A stretch of DNA of 64,000 bases from DSNY01 sp040752195 (GTDB lineage: Bacteria; Pseudomonadota; Gammaproteobacteria; Burkholderiales; Burkholderiaceae_F): positions 70,513 through 134,512 of the forward strand of contig JBFMFC010000002.1 of NCBI GenBank assembly GCA_040752195.1, read 5' to 3'. The translations under genes were made by a program, and so were the position numbers. The notes under the pieces were generated by a model, which worked only from the letters and a program-made list of their open reading frames with translations, did no database searches and was not told where the DNA came from. Below, one piece after another: positions 51,350-60,184 of this stretch (its first letter is position 1; each line of letters starts with the position of its first letter).

Positions 51350-51982
51350 TCAGGCGGCGTCGCCGGCGATCCCGAGCCTGCGCATCCAGGCGGCCAGCGC
51401 GCGCTCGTCTTCGCCGCCGGCGCCCATCGCGGCGAGCACGTTCGCGCGGTCCTGCGCGGGCCGGTTCTGGCTGAGCTTGAACTTGCCTTCGAGGCGCTCC
51501 ACAGCGATCTGCAGCCCGACGATCGCGCCTTTCATCCGCTCGCGGAAGGCCTCGCTCAGCTCGACGTCCCACTGCGCGCGGTAGGCCGGATCGTGCGCGT
51601 CGATCAGCGCCTTGAGGATGCGCTCCTTGCCCGCGCTGTCGTCGACGCGGTTGACCCGTCCGTGCGCGTGAACGACGACGTAGTTCCACGTCGGCACCGC
51701 TTCGCGCGTCGTGTACCAGCGCGGCGAAACGTAGCCGTTCGGTCCGTGGAAGATCGCGATGACCGGATCGCCGTCGCGCAGGCGGTCGCCGTGCGGATTG
51801 GCGCGCGCGATATGGCCGAGCAGCGTGAGCGCATCGCCGCTTTCGCGCGCGACCAGCGGCAGATGCGTGAAGCACGGCTCGCCGTCGGCCGCCGAGACCA
51901 GCGTCGCGAACGGATGCTGTGCCATCACCGCGCACAACTGCGTGCGTTCGGTGACGGCGAAGTGGTTCGTCAGATAGATCAC
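51350..51982 (-). CDS. PaiB-like FMN-binding protein
   Basis: The 210-residue protein fits the PaiB/FMN-binding split-barrel family: HPFATLVSAADGEPCFTHLPLV near residue 23, GHIARANPH near 56, IFHGPNGYVSPRWY near 76 and PTWNYVVVHAHG near 97, with the conserved KLSQNR near 170. Start is GTG at 51982. PaiB was described as a negative regulator in Bacillus, but many members are probably flavin or heme-related enzymes, so regulation is not proven here. Confidence 0.87.
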   Translation of the reverse strand: MIYLTNHFAVTERTQLCAVMAQHPFATLVSAADGEPCFTHLPLVARESGDALTLLGHIARANPHGDRLRDGDPVIAIFHGPNGYVSPRWYTTREAVPTWNYVVVHAHGRVNRVDDSAGKERILKALIDAHDPAYRAQWDVELSEAFRERMKGAIVGLQIAVERLEGKFKLSQNRPAQDRANVLAAMGAGGEDERALAAWMRRLGIAGDAA

Positions 51983-52119
51983 TTTCGGCTCGCGGATTGC
52001 GGGTTGGGCGGATCGATGCGGCGGCCGCGCAGCGTGTCAGCGAGGAACCTCGAGCCGTGACGGGTTCGAGTCGCGCATTGGCGTTCGGGGCGACGATGCA
52101 AGCGCACCCGCGTTGAGCC

Positions 52120-53190
52120 CTACCCGACGAGGTCCGCCTGCGACGTGAACGCGTCGGCGAAGAACTGGTCTTCGGGCAGCCCGCAGCGCTCGATGAAGTC
52201 GCGCTTGGCCGCCTCGACCATCGCCGGCGCGCCGCACGCATACACCTGGTGCGCCGACAGGTCGGGGAAATCTTCCATCACCGCGCGATGCACGAAACCC
52301 GTGCGCCCCGTCCACCGGTCCTCCGGCCTCGCATCCGACAGCACGGGAACGTACGTGAAGTTGGGCTGCTCGCGTGCCCACCGTTCGGGCAGTTCGTGCA
52401 TGTACAGATCGGCGCGCGTGCGGCAGCCCCAATACAGCGCGACCGGGCGTGCCGGCTTGCCCGGCTCTTCGTGATTGATGCGCTTGTAAAAGATGTGCTC
52501 GGCGATCGCCTTGATCGGCGCGAAACCCGTGCCGCTGGCGAGCAGGATGATCGGGCGCGCGTTGTCCTCGCGCAGGAAGAACGCGCCGAGCGGCCCCTCC
52601 ATGCGCAAGATGTCGCGCTCTTTGAGTGCCGGGAAGCCGTCCTTCGCGATGCCAAACAGCGCGTCGGTGAACTTGCCGCCGGGCATGTGGCGGATGTGAA
52701 GCTGGATCTGCTCGTCCGCGTGCGGCGGTGTCGCGATCGAATAGCTGCGGCGCGAGCCGTCCTTCAGGATGAATTCGATGAACTGCCCGGCCCGGTACTG
52801 CAGACGCTCGTTCGCCGGAAGCTGCAACGAAACGATCGCCACGTCCGCCGCCGGCCGTTCGATCTTCGCGATCCGGCAGGGCATCTTGCGGATCGGAATA
52901 TCGCCGAAGCCGGTCAGTTCGCGCGCTTCGATCACCAGGTCGGTCTGCGGCCGCGCGGAGCAGAACAGCGCGTAGCCCTTCGCCTCCTCCTCCGGCGACA
53001 GGGCCGAGCGCGCGTGCGGGCCGTGCACGACGCGGCCTTCGATCACCTTGCCCTTGCAGGTCCCGCAGGCGCCGTTCTTGCACCCGTATGGAAGGCCGAT
53101 GCCTGCGCGCAGCGCCGCGGCCAGCACGGTTTCGTCGCCTTCGACGGTGAACTCCCGGCCCGACGGCCGAACGATGACGCGGTGGCTCAT
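52120..53190 (-). CDS. 2Fe-2S/FAD/NAD(P)H oxidoreductase (CDP-6-deoxy-glucoseen reductase-like)
   Basis: The 356-residue protein has an N-terminal plant-type ferredoxin domain (YGCKNGACGTC at residues 35-45, then C near 77), an FAD-binding barrel (RSYSIATPP near 160) and an NAD-binding domain (LLASGTGFAPIKAIAEH near 232; YACGAPAMVEAAKRDF near 325). This is the layout of phenol-hydroxylase-type reductases and of AscD. In betaproteobacteria, such genes beside an epimerase are common; the electron acceptor is unknown. ATG 53190 overlaps the divergent gene's -10 box. Confidence 0.88.
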   Translation of the reverse strand: MSHRVIVRPSGREFTVEGDETVLAAALRAGIGLPYGCKNGACGTCKGKVIEGRVVHGPHARSALSPEEEAKGYALFCSARPQTDLVIEARELTGFGDIPIRKMPCRIAKIERPAADVAIVSLQLPANERLQYRAGQFIEFILKDGSRRSYSIATPPHADEQIQLHIRHMPGGKFTDALFGIAKDGFPALKERDILRMEGPLGAFFLREDNARPIILLASGTGFAPIKAIAEHIFYKRINHEEPGKPARPVALYWGCRTRADLYMHELPERWAREQPNFTYVPVLSDARPEDRWTGRTGFVHRAVMEDFPDLSAHQVYACGAPAMVEAAKRDFIERCGLPEDQFFADAFTSQADLVG

Positions 53191-53195
53191 ACAAT
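53190..53195 (+). promoter_or_regulatory. Candidate -10 box directly at an ATG
   Basis: TACAAT is followed after 6 bases by the ATG at 53202, and its first base belongs to the reductase start codon on the other strand. The spacing implies a leaderless transcript or use of a later start. Confidence 0.4.
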
Positions 53196-53201
53196 CGCTG
53201 C

Positions 53202-54143
53202 ATGCACAAGGAAGCACCCGCGGGGATGTCGCGTGTTGCCCCGGTCCGCCGCGGACGCAGATTCGGTCGGCCGCGCCTGCTGATCGTCGGCTGCGGCGAC
53301 ATCGGTCTGCGGATTCTCGCACGGCTGCGCGACCGCTACCGCGTGATCGCGCTGACGTCGACACCGACGCGCGTGCCCGAACTGCGCGCCGCAGGCGCGC
53401 TGCCGATCGTCGGCGATCTCGACGCGCACGCCACGCTCGCGCGCTGCGCGCCTTTCGCTGAGCGCGTGATCCACCTCGCGCCGCCGCCGGAGCGCGGCCG
53501 CCGCGACCCGCGTACGCGCCGTCTGATCGCCGCGCTCGCCGGCCGCAGCGCGCGCCTCGTCTACGTCAGCACCACCGGTGTCTACGGCGACGCGCGCGGC
53601 GCATGGCTCGACGAGACGGCGCCGCTCGCTCCGGCCAGCGACCGCGCGTTTCGCCGGGTCGATGCGGAGCGCGCGTTGCGCCGCGCGTGCGCCCGCGGCG
53701 CCCTGCGCGTGTCGATCCTGCGCGCACCCGGCATCTACGACGAGCGCGAACGCCTGCCGCTGCAGCGGCTGCGCCAGGGGCTGCCCGCGCTCGCGGCGGC
53801 GGACGACGTGTACACGAACCACATCCACGCCGACGATCTCGCACGCATCGCGATCGCCGCGCTCCACCGCAGAGCACCGCAACGCGTCTACAACGCGGTC
53901 GACGACTCGCAACTGAAGATGGGCGAATACTTCGATCTCGTCGCCGACCGATTCGGTCTGCCGCGTCCGCCCCGGCTGCCGCGCGACGAGCTGCGGGCGG
54001 CCGTCTCGCCAGCGATGTACTCGTTCATGCGCGAATCGAGGCGGCTGCGCAACGAGCGCATCAAGCGCGAGCTGCGCGTGCGGCTGCGTCATCCGACGGT
54101 CGCCGATGCGCTTGCCGCACACGGCATCGACGCGCGGCGGTGA
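53202..54143 (+). CDS. NAD-dependent epimerase/dehydratase family protein
   Basis: The 313-residue protein has a Rossmann N terminus PRLLIVGCGDIGLRILARL near residue 26, then VYVSTTGVYGDARGAWLDE near 122, where the usual YxxxK catalytic lysine is not obvious, and YTNHIHADDLARIAIAAL near 205. It resembles YeeZ-type SDR proteins. ATG 53226 (MSRVAPV) is a possible alternative start behind AAGGAAG. It is divergent from the 2Fe-2S flavoprotein. The substrate is unknown. Confidence 0.83.
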   Translation: MHKEAPAGMSRVAPVRRGRRFGRPRLLIVGCGDIGLRILARLRDRYRVIALTSTPTRVPELRAAGALPIVGDLDAHATLARCAPFAERVIHLAPPPERGRRDPRTRRLIAALAGRSARLVYVSTTGVYGDARGAWLDETAPLAPASDRAFRRVDAERALRRACARGALRVSILRAPGIYDERERLPLQRLRQGLPALAAADDVYTNHIHADDLARIAIAALHRRAPQRVYNAVDDSQLKMGEYFDLVADRFGLPRPPRLPRDELRAAVSPAMYSFMRESRRLRNERIKRELRVRLRHPTVADALAAHGIDARR

Positions 54144-54151
54144 CAACGTCC

Positions 54152-54586
54152 TCAACGCGTGAACGGCGCGCCGAGCTGTTCGCACTGCCGGCGTGCGTAG
54201 GTGGCGCCGATCGCGCCGAAGTCCTCCGGCCCGTTGTTGACCGCGACGATCTTCTCGTCGCGGATGAAGAAGGTCATCGGGTAGAAGCCTTCGTGCTTGC
54301 CCGCCCAGTCCACGTCGTTGACCCACACGCATACGGCCCAGCCGTACTGCGTCGTTCGCACGCCGGTCGAACGCTGCAACAGGATCTTCGGTTCGGTCCG
54401 GAATTCGACGACCGCCCGGTTCGCGTCGGTGAGCTTGTCCTTCAGATACGCCTGGATCGTCTCCTTCCAGCGCACCGGCCGCGGACCGTAGTCGAACAGG
54501 TCCATCTCGGACTTCGTGACCGGGCCCGTCTGGCAGCCGACGAGCAAAGTCAGTGCGAAAAGAGGAACGACGCATCTCGCGAACAT
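54152..54586 (-). CDS. Small lipoprotein of unknown function
   Basis: From ATG 54586 (GGAG 6 bases upstream) the 144-residue product has a lipoprotein signal FALTLLVGCQ with Cys at 18. ATG 54598 is an alternative. The mature part includes KETIQAYLKDKLTDAN, QYGWAVCVWVNDVD, EGFYPMTFFIRDEKIV and a C-terminal Cys-containing stretch. It looks like a small alpha/beta periplasmic domain. It follows the EEP-type gene by about 15 bases and is probably the last gene of that operon. I do not recognise the family. Confidence 0.7.
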   Translation of the reverse strand: MFARCVVPLFALTLLVGCQTGPVTKSEMDLFDYGPRPVRWKETIQAYLKDKLTDANRAVVEFRTEPKILLQRSTGVRTTQYGWAVCVWVNDVDWAGKHEGFYPMTFFIRDEKIVAVNNGPEDFGAIGATYARRQCEQLGAPFTR

Positions 54587-54601
54587 CATCGACTCCATGA
54601 C

Positions 54602-55429
54602 TCAATCCCGCAGCACGAGCCGCAGTGGTTGATGATCCGAAGCATCGGTGGCCGTATCGACGGTGACTTCGGCGACGCGCCGCGCGACGTCCGCTGTCAC
54701 CGCGAAGTAGTCGCGACAGTGTCCTCCCATCGGCCATTGCCTGCGATCGTACAGTCCCGTGCTCGGCGGGTGCGGCTCGGCACCGCGCGCAACGCGCCAC
54801 GCGTCGAGCAGCGGGGGCGCGAACAGCATTTCGTACTCGGGCTCACGCGGAAGAAAATTCAGGTCGCCGCACAGGACGAGCGACGCGGGGCGCGGCACCG
54901 CATCGTACGGGCTCGCGGCCGCCTTCGGCGGGTGCGATTCGTTGTCGGCGACCTCGGACTGTAGCGCCCGCAGCCGCTCGATCTGCGCCGCCCGATGCAC
55001 GGACGAGTAGTACTCGAGGTGGGTCGTGACGACACGCAGCGGACCGGCGCGGGTCTCGACCACGACCTCGACCGCCTGCCGCTGCATGTGCTTGATGCCG
55101 CCTTGCGCTGGATGCGGCAAGAGATGGCGGAAGATCTGCAGAACTGGCAGACGCGACAGGACGAGGTTGCCGAACTGCCGCCGCGCGTCCCCATGCCCCC
55201 GCCGGTCGAGCGCGGCGCCGAAGTGCGCGGCGTGCCGCGGAAAGAGCGCCTGCAGCTGAGCAACTTGATCGGCGCCGGCGGCGATCTGCGGATCGTTGCG
55301 CGCGACCTCCTGGAAGCACAGAACGTCCGCCTCACCCATCGCCCGCACGACGCGCGCGATGCGCGTGAGATCGACCAGGCCGTCGCAGCCCAGTCCGCAC
55401 TGGATGTTCCAGGTCAGGATCGCCGTCAC
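54602..55429 (-). CDS. Endonuclease/exonuclease/phosphatase family protein
   Basis: The 275-residue enzyme has EEP-fold motifs: LTWNIQCGLG at the N terminus, VLCFQEVA (metal-binding Glu) near residue 40, RVVTTHLEYY near 133, LVLCGDLNF near 187 and DASDHQPLRL at the end (catalytic Asp-His). It starts with GTG, 6 bases after the permease gene, so it belongs to the Ugp-like operon. No signal peptide is seen. It could cleave a phosphodiester brought in by the importer; a nuclease role is also possible. Confidence 0.85.
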   Translation of the reverse strand: MTAILTWNIQCGLGCDGLVDLTRIARVVRAMGEADVLCFQEVARNDPQIAAGADQVAQLQALFPRHAAHFGAALDRRGHGDARRQFGNLVLSRLPVLQIFRHLLPHPAQGGIKHMQRQAVEVVVETRAGPLRVVTTHLEYYSSVHRAAQIERLRALQSEVADNESHPPKAAASPYDAVPRPASLVLCGDLNFLPREPEYEMLFAPPLLDAWRVARGAEPHPPSTGLYDRRQWPMGGHCRDYFAVTADVARRVAEVTVDTATDASDHQPLRLVLRD

Positions 55430-55435
55430 GTTCCC

Positions 55436-56254
55436 CTACTTGATGCCAGCCTGCATGAACGATTGCATGAACTGCCGCTGAAACAGCAGGAAGGCGACCA
55501 GCAGCGGCCCGACCGCGATGATCGTTCCGGCGCTGATGACCGCCCAGTCCACACCCGACTCCGGAGCGCCGAAGATCGCCAGCCCCACCGTCAGCGGCCG
55601 CGTCTCGACCGAGTTGGTGATCACCAGCGGCCAGAGGAAGTTGTTCCAGTGGTAGCTGACCGACACGAGCCCGTATGCGAGGTAGGTGGGTCGCGCAAGC
55701 GGCACATACACGCGCCACAACACGCCGAGGAAGCCGCATCCTTCGACGCGCGCGGCGTCCTCCAGCTCGCGCGGCACGGTCTTGAACGTTTGCCGCAGCA
55801 GGAAGATGCCGAACGCGCTCGCCATGTAAGGCAGGCCGATGCCGACGATCGTGTCGACCAGGCCGAGCCGGCTCATCGTGCGGTAGTTCTCGACGATCAG
55901 CACTTCCGGCATCACCATCAGTTGCACCAGCACCAGGCCGAACGCGAGGTCGCGTCCGGCGAAGTCGAAGCGCGCGAACGCGTACCCGGCGAGCGTGCAC
56001 AACACGAACTGCGCGGCCAGGATCATCGTCACCAGGATCACTGTGTTCAGCAAGTGGCGCGGGAACGGCGCGTGCGACCACGCCTTGGCGAAGTTCTCCA
56101 GTGTCAGCGGCGCGAAGAGCTGAAAGCGTGTGGCCAACTCGGCCGGGTGGAACGCGGCCCAGAACGCGTAAGCGAGCGGCGCGACCCACAGCACCGCGAG
56201 CAGCCATGCGGCGCCGGACTCGAGCATCGGTGCGCGCGTGCCGAGCCCCCTCAT
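55436..56254 (-). CDS. Carbohydrate/glycerol-phosphate-type ABC permease (UgpE/MalG-like)
   Basis: The 272-residue permease has six helices and the EAA loop LEDAARVEGCGFLGVLWRVY near residue 165. LIVENYRTMSRLGLVDTIVGIGLPY is typical of UgpE/MalG-type proteins. ATG 56254 overlaps the stop of the partner permease gene (ATGA). It ends 6 bases before the EEP-type gene. Confidence 0.9.
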   Translation of the reverse strand: MRGLGTRAPMLESGAAWLLAVLWVAPLAYAFWAAFHPAELATRFQLFAPLTLENFAKAWSHAPFPRHLLNTVILVTMILAAQFVLCTLAGYAFARFDFAGRDLAFGLVLVQLMVMPEVLIVENYRTMSRLGLVDTIVGIGLPYMASAFGIFLLRQTFKTVPRELEDAARVEGCGFLGVLWRVYVPLARPTYLAYGLVSVSYHWNNFLWPLVITNSVETRPLTVGLAIFGAPESGVDWAVISAGTIIAVGPLLVAFLLFQRQFMQSFMQAGIK

Positions 56255-57114
56255 CGGTAGTGCACCCGCCTCTCGATCAGCACGAACTGCAGCACGGCGA
56301 AGCTCGCGAGCAGCAGCAACAGCACGACCGTCAGGGTTGCCGCGTACGCCGTGTCGAAGTAGCTGAACGCGACCTGGTAAATGTAGTAGAGGAGCAGGCT
56401 CGATGCGTTGTCCGGCCCGCCCTTGGTCAGGATGAACAGGTGATCGACCAGCTTGAACGAATTGATCGTCGCGTTGACCAGAACGAACAGCGTAGTCGGC
56501 ATCAGCAGCGGGAACGTCACGCGCCAGAAGTAGTACCAGCGCGACGCGCCCTCGATCTTGGCTGCTTCCTCGAGCTCCGGCGGCAGCGATTGCAGCGCGG
56601 CCAGGTAGAAGATCATGAAGAAGCCGGCTTCCTTCCATACCGCCATCACCATCGTCGCACCGAGCACCGTGCGCTGGTCGCCGAGCCAGTTTCGGCCCGG
56701 CGCGCCGAACAACGCGCCGACCTGATCGAGCAGGCCGATCTGCGGCGTGTAGAAGAACAGCCAGATGTTCGCCACGGCGATCATCGGCAAGATCGTCGGC
56801 GTGAAGTACGCGAGCCGAACCAGCGCCCGTGCCGGCAGCTTGTCGTTGACCCACAGCGCCATCACCAGCGCGATCGCCATCGCGGTGGGAATCGTGCCGA
56901 GCGCAAACCAGAAGTTGTTGCCCAGCACCTGCCAGAAGACCGGGTCGTCGGCGAGCGCAGCGTAGTTGGCAAAGCCGACGAACCGGGACGGCCGGATCGC
57001 CGTCCCGGTGGAAAAGAAGCTGTCGATGAAGGTCGCCGCTGCCGGGTAGTGCGTGAACGCGACGAGCAGGATCGCGGCCGGCGTCAGCAGCAGCCAGCCG
57101 TAGACGTGCTTCAT
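56251..57114 (-). CDS. Carbohydrate/glycerol-phosphate-type ABC permease (UgpA/MalF-like)
   Basis: The 287-residue permease has six helices. Its EAA loop is PPELEEAAKIEGASRWYYFW near residue 180, followed by RVTFPLLMP. The N-terminal GWLLLTPAAILLVAFTHYPA is typical of UgpA. It lies 10 bases after the binding-protein gene and overlaps the second permease gene. Confidence 0.9.
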   Translation of the reverse strand: MKHVYGWLLLTPAAILLVAFTHYPAAATFIDSFFSTGTAIRPSRFVGFANYAALADDPVFWQVLGNNFWFALGTIPTAMAIALVMALWVNDKLPARALVRLAYFTPTILPMIAVANIWLFFYTPQIGLLDQVGALFGAPGRNWLGDQRTVLGATMVMAVWKEAGFFMIFYLAALQSLPPELEEAAKIEGASRWYYFWRVTFPLLMPTTLFVLVNATINSFKLVDHLFILTKGGPDNASSLLLYYIYQVAFSYFDTAYAATLTVVLLLLLASFAVLQFVLIERRVHYR

Positions 57115-57124
57115 CCGGTCGCGA

Positions 57125-58399
57125 TCACCGGTAAGGCCTGAGCAGCCGATCGGCTTCCTGTTGTGCCGCTTTCAGCGCGTCGGCCGGCGATTTCTGCCCG
57201 GTCAGCGCGGCCTGGATCGCATCGTCGAGGAGCTTCCTGACGCGGCCGGTCTGGAACGTCGACAGTTCCGGCGTCGCATACTGGAACTGGTCGCGTGCAA
57301 CGACGGCCTGCGGAAAGCTCGCCGCGTAAGACTTCAGTTTCGGCGTCTCATACGCGTCGGCGCGCACGGCGACGTAGCCGGTAGCGATGCTCCAGTCGGC
57401 CGCGCGCTCGGGTTGCGTCATCCACTTGACGAATGCGAGCGCGGCCTTGCGCTCCTCGGGGGTCGTCTTCTTGAACAGATAGAAGTTGCCGCCGCCCGTC
57501 GGAGAACCGCGCTGCTTCGACGCCGGCAGCATCGCGACGCCGAACGGGAACTTCGCGGTGTCGCGCACCGCGGTGAGGTTGCCGGTCGTATGCCACATCA
57601 TCGCGGTCTTGCCCTCGGTGAACGCTTGTCGCAGCGTGCCCCACTCGACCGTGCCCTCCGGCATCACCTTGTGTTTCGCGCCCAGATCGCGCCAGTACTG
57701 AAGCGCGGAGATCACGTCGGGGTGTGCGAAGTTCACCGCGTTGCCATCGCGGTTCATCAGGTCGTGGCCGTTTTGCCGCGCGAAGGCCTGGAACATCCAG
57801 TACGGGTATCCGGTCGACGGCACCATCACGCCCCAGCGCGCCACATTGCCGGCGGCGTCCTTCTTCACCAGCTTGCCCGCCATCTGGACCATCTCGTCCC
57901 AGTTCGCGGGCGGCCGCTCGGGGTCGAGCCCGGCTTCCTTGAACGCCTCCTTGTTCCAGTACAGCACGATGGTCGAGCGCTGGAACGGGATTCCGTACAC
58001 CTTGCCCTTGTACATGCCATTCATCATCAGCGCCGGATAGAACGACTTCAGCCACGCCTTGTCCTCGGGCGACGTGGCCACGTCGTCCCAAGCGACGATT
58101 GCGTCCTGTTCGAGCAGCTCGTAGAGGTCGATCGAGAACAGCACCGACAGCGGCGCGGACTGGCCGGCCTTCAGCGCAGCGAGCGCCTTGATGCGCGCGT
58201 CGTCATAGTTGCCGGCGTAGATCGGATTGACCTTGATCCCCGGGTGCGCCCTCTCGAACTCGCGCGCATAGCCGTCGATCACCTTGGTCAGCGGCCCGCC
58301 GACGGCGATCGGGTAGTAAAAGGTCAGTTGCGTCTCCGCGCGCACCGGGCCCGCGGCCGCAAACAGCAACGAAAGCACGAAAGCGGACAGCCATTTCAT
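57125..58399 (-). CDS. UgpB-like periplasmic binding protein
   Basis: The 424-residue protein has a signal peptide (residues 1-21, ending VRA) and UgpB-type features: KVIDGYAREFERAHPGIKVNPIYAGNYDD, YGIPFQRSTIVLYWNKEAFKEAGLDPERPP and TGGGNFYLFK. The FWHSMEG ligand region of E. coli UgpB is replaced by FYYPIAVGG, so the ligand may differ from glycerol 3-phosphate. GGAGGG lies 8 bases before the ATG. It is the second gene of the unit, after the ATPase. Confidence 0.87.
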   Translation of the reverse strand: MKWLSAFVLSLLFAAAGPVRAETQLTFYYPIAVGGPLTKVIDGYAREFERAHPGIKVNPIYAGNYDDARIKALAALKAGQSAPLSVLFSIDLYELLEQDAIVAWDDVATSPEDKAWLKSFYPALMMNGMYKGKVYGIPFQRSTIVLYWNKEAFKEAGLDPERPPANWDEMVQMAGKLVKKDAAGNVARWGVMVPSTGYPYWMFQAFARQNGHDLMNRDGNAVNFAHPDVISALQYWRDLGAKHKVMPEGTVEWGTLRQAFTEGKTAMMWHTTGNLTAVRDTAKFPFGVAMLPASKQRGSPTGGGNFYLFKKTTPEERKAALAFVKWMTQPERAADWSIATGYVAVRADAYETPKLKSYAASFPQAVVARDQFQYATPELSTFQTGRVRKLLDDAIQAALTGQKSPADALKAAQQEADRLLRPYR

Positions 58400-58445
58400 G
58401 GTCAACGTCCCTCCGGTGAGTGATCGAACGACGTGCCCACGCCAG

Positions 58446-59516
58446 TCACGCGGCGAGCACCAGCGATTGGCCCAGGTCAGCCCGCGCGCCGGTTGCCGCA
58501 TCGAAGACGTGAACCGAATTCCGGTCCCATGCTAGCCGCACGATCGCGCCGGCGGCAAGGCGCAGGTGTCCGGGGGCGCGCGCCAGAACCGACTCCCGGC
58601 CGACCCGCGCGGTGATGATCGTGTCGGCGCCGTGATACTCGGCGCTCGTCACTTGCGCCGCCACGCCGCCCGCGTCGACCAGCCGAACGTGTTCCGGCCG
58701 CACGCCCAACGTGAGTCCGGCGCCGCGTCCGACCAGCACGGGTTCCTTGGCGCCGCGGATCACCGCACCGTCCGGTCCGTCCTCCAGCGCGACGAGGTTC
58801 ATCGCCGGCGTACCGATGAAGCGCGCAGCAAACGTCGTCGCCGGCCGCGAATACAGCTCATCCGGCGTGCCCTCCTGCTCGATGTGCCCGTCGCGCATCA
58901 ACACAACGCGGTCGGCCATGCTCATCGCCTCGATCTGATCGTGAGTGACATAGACGACCGTCATGCCGAGCCGCTGCTGCAGCGCGCGGATTTCGACCCG
59001 CATGCCGTGGCGCAGTTGCGCGTCCAGGTTGGACAAGGGCTCGTCCATCAGGCAGATCTTGTTCTCGGCGACGATCGCGCGCGCGAGCGCAACGCGCTGG
59101 CGCTGTCCGCCGGAAAGCTGTGCGGGCTTGCGTGCGAGCTGCTCCGACAGGCCGACCAGCTCGGCCACGCGCGCCAGCCGCGCTTCGCGCTCGGCCTTCG
59201 GCAGGCGCCGCACCTTCAGCCCGAAGACGATGTTCTCCGCCACCGACAGGTGCGGGAAGAGCGCATACGACTGGAACACCATCGAGACGCTGCGCTTGTC
59301 GGGGGCGAGCCGCGTCACGTCACGTCCGCCGATGAAAACTCTTCCCGCGTTGGGATCCTCGAGTCCCGCGATCAGCCGCAGGATCGTGGACTTGCCGCAG
59401 CCCGACGGACCGAGCAGGACCAGGAACTTGCCCGATTCGGCGCGCAGGCTCACGCCGTCGACCGCGTGCACAGCGCCGTAGCGCTTGGACACCCGCTCCA
59501 GGACGATGTCAGTCAT
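58446..59516 (-). CDS. UgpC/MalK-type ABC ATPase
   Basis: The 356-residue ATPase has Walker A GPSGCGKSTILRLIAG near residue 35, a Q-loop FQSYALFPHLSV, signature LSGGQRQRVALARAI near 133, Walker B CLMDEPLSNLD near 155 and a C-terminal TOBE domain. This ATPase type serves sugar and glycerol-phosphate importers. It is the first gene of the operon (C-B-A-E order), unlike E. coli ugpBAECQ. Confidence 0.92.
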   Translation of the reverse strand: MTDIVLERVSKRYGAVHAVDGVSLRAESGKFLVLLGPSGCGKSTILRLIAGLEDPNAGRVFIGGRDVTRLAPDKRSVSMVFQSYALFPHLSVAENIVFGLKVRRLPKAEREARLARVAELVGLSEQLARKPAQLSGGQRQRVALARAIVAENKICLMDEPLSNLDAQLRHGMRVEIRALQQRLGMTVVYVTHDQIEAMSMADRVVLMRDGHIEQEGTPDELYSRPATTFAARFIGTPAMNLVALEDGPDGAVIRGAKEPVLVGRGAGLTLGVRPEHVRLVDAGGVAAQVTSAEYHGADTIITARVGRESVLARAPGHLRLAAGAIVRLAWDRNSVHVFDAATGARADLGQSLVLAA

Positions 59517-59630
59517 GGCGCGGGGATTATGCCGTCGTTCGCTTGCGTGCAGCTCCGGTCGGACAGGTCATGGACGAACTGCGCACCGCCCACGCGCGGT
59601 GCGCAGACCCCCGGCGCCGCGGCCTGGCGC

Positions 59631-60164
59631 TTACGGGCAGCGCACCGCCGGATTCCAATCGTTGAAGATGCCGTCGCGGTTGATCTTCCACACCCACAGG
59701 TGCAGCTCGTAGAACGCCGGCACGCCATAGCGGTTCGGCGCGCGCACCAGGTGAAACGGATGGCCGAACAGTACGGGCGGCTGCGGATGCAGCGCGTCCC
59801 ACGCATCCTGGAACACGATGTACTCGACGCCGACGAGCTGCAGCCTGCCGTCGTTGCCAGGCTCGTACATCAGCGCCTCCGGACGCAGCGGATCGAGCAC
59901 CGCGTCGCCGACGAGCGCGCTATTCAGGTAGTGGATACCCATCGCCCCTTGGCCCGGCTGTTCGACGCAGTTCAGGAACTGGCCGTAGCCGGCATCCTGT
60001 GCGGCGCGCACGTCCAGAAACGGCCGGGTGGCGAGCCGCACCTGCGCGATGGCCTGCTCCAGGTCTCCTCTCGCCGCCGCTTCGCCGTGCGCAAACACGG
60101 GCGTCTGCTGGGCCAACGCTGTCGCCAGCGCGATGCCGGCGCATGTCGCATTCACTCGTTTCAT
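59631..60164 (-). CDS. Secreted conserved protein of unknown function
   Basis: The 177-residue protein has a signal peptide (about residues 1-28, ending VFA), then a helical stretch and conserved blocks GAMGIHYLNSALVGD, LRPEALMYEPGNDGRLQLVGVEYIVF, HPFHLVRAP and YELHLWVWKINRDGIFNDWNPAVRC. I recall similar unnamed secreted proteins in actinobacteria and proteobacteria (MGIHY ... LVGVEY ... DLHVWLW ... NP.V.C). The conserved His, Glu and Trp residues may form a binding site. It follows the DUF4242 gene by 20 bases. Confidence 0.75.
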   Translation of the reverse strand: MKRVNATCAGIALATALAQQTPVFAHGEAAARGDLEQAIAQVRLATRPFLDVRAAQDAGYGQFLNCVEQPGQGAMGIHYLNSALVGDAVLDPLRPEALMYEPGNDGRLQLVGVEYIVFQDAWDALHPQPPVLFGHPFHLVRAPNRYGVPAFYELHLWVWKINRDGIFNDWNPAVRCP

Positions 60165-60184
60165 GGTTGTGCTCCCCGACGCCA

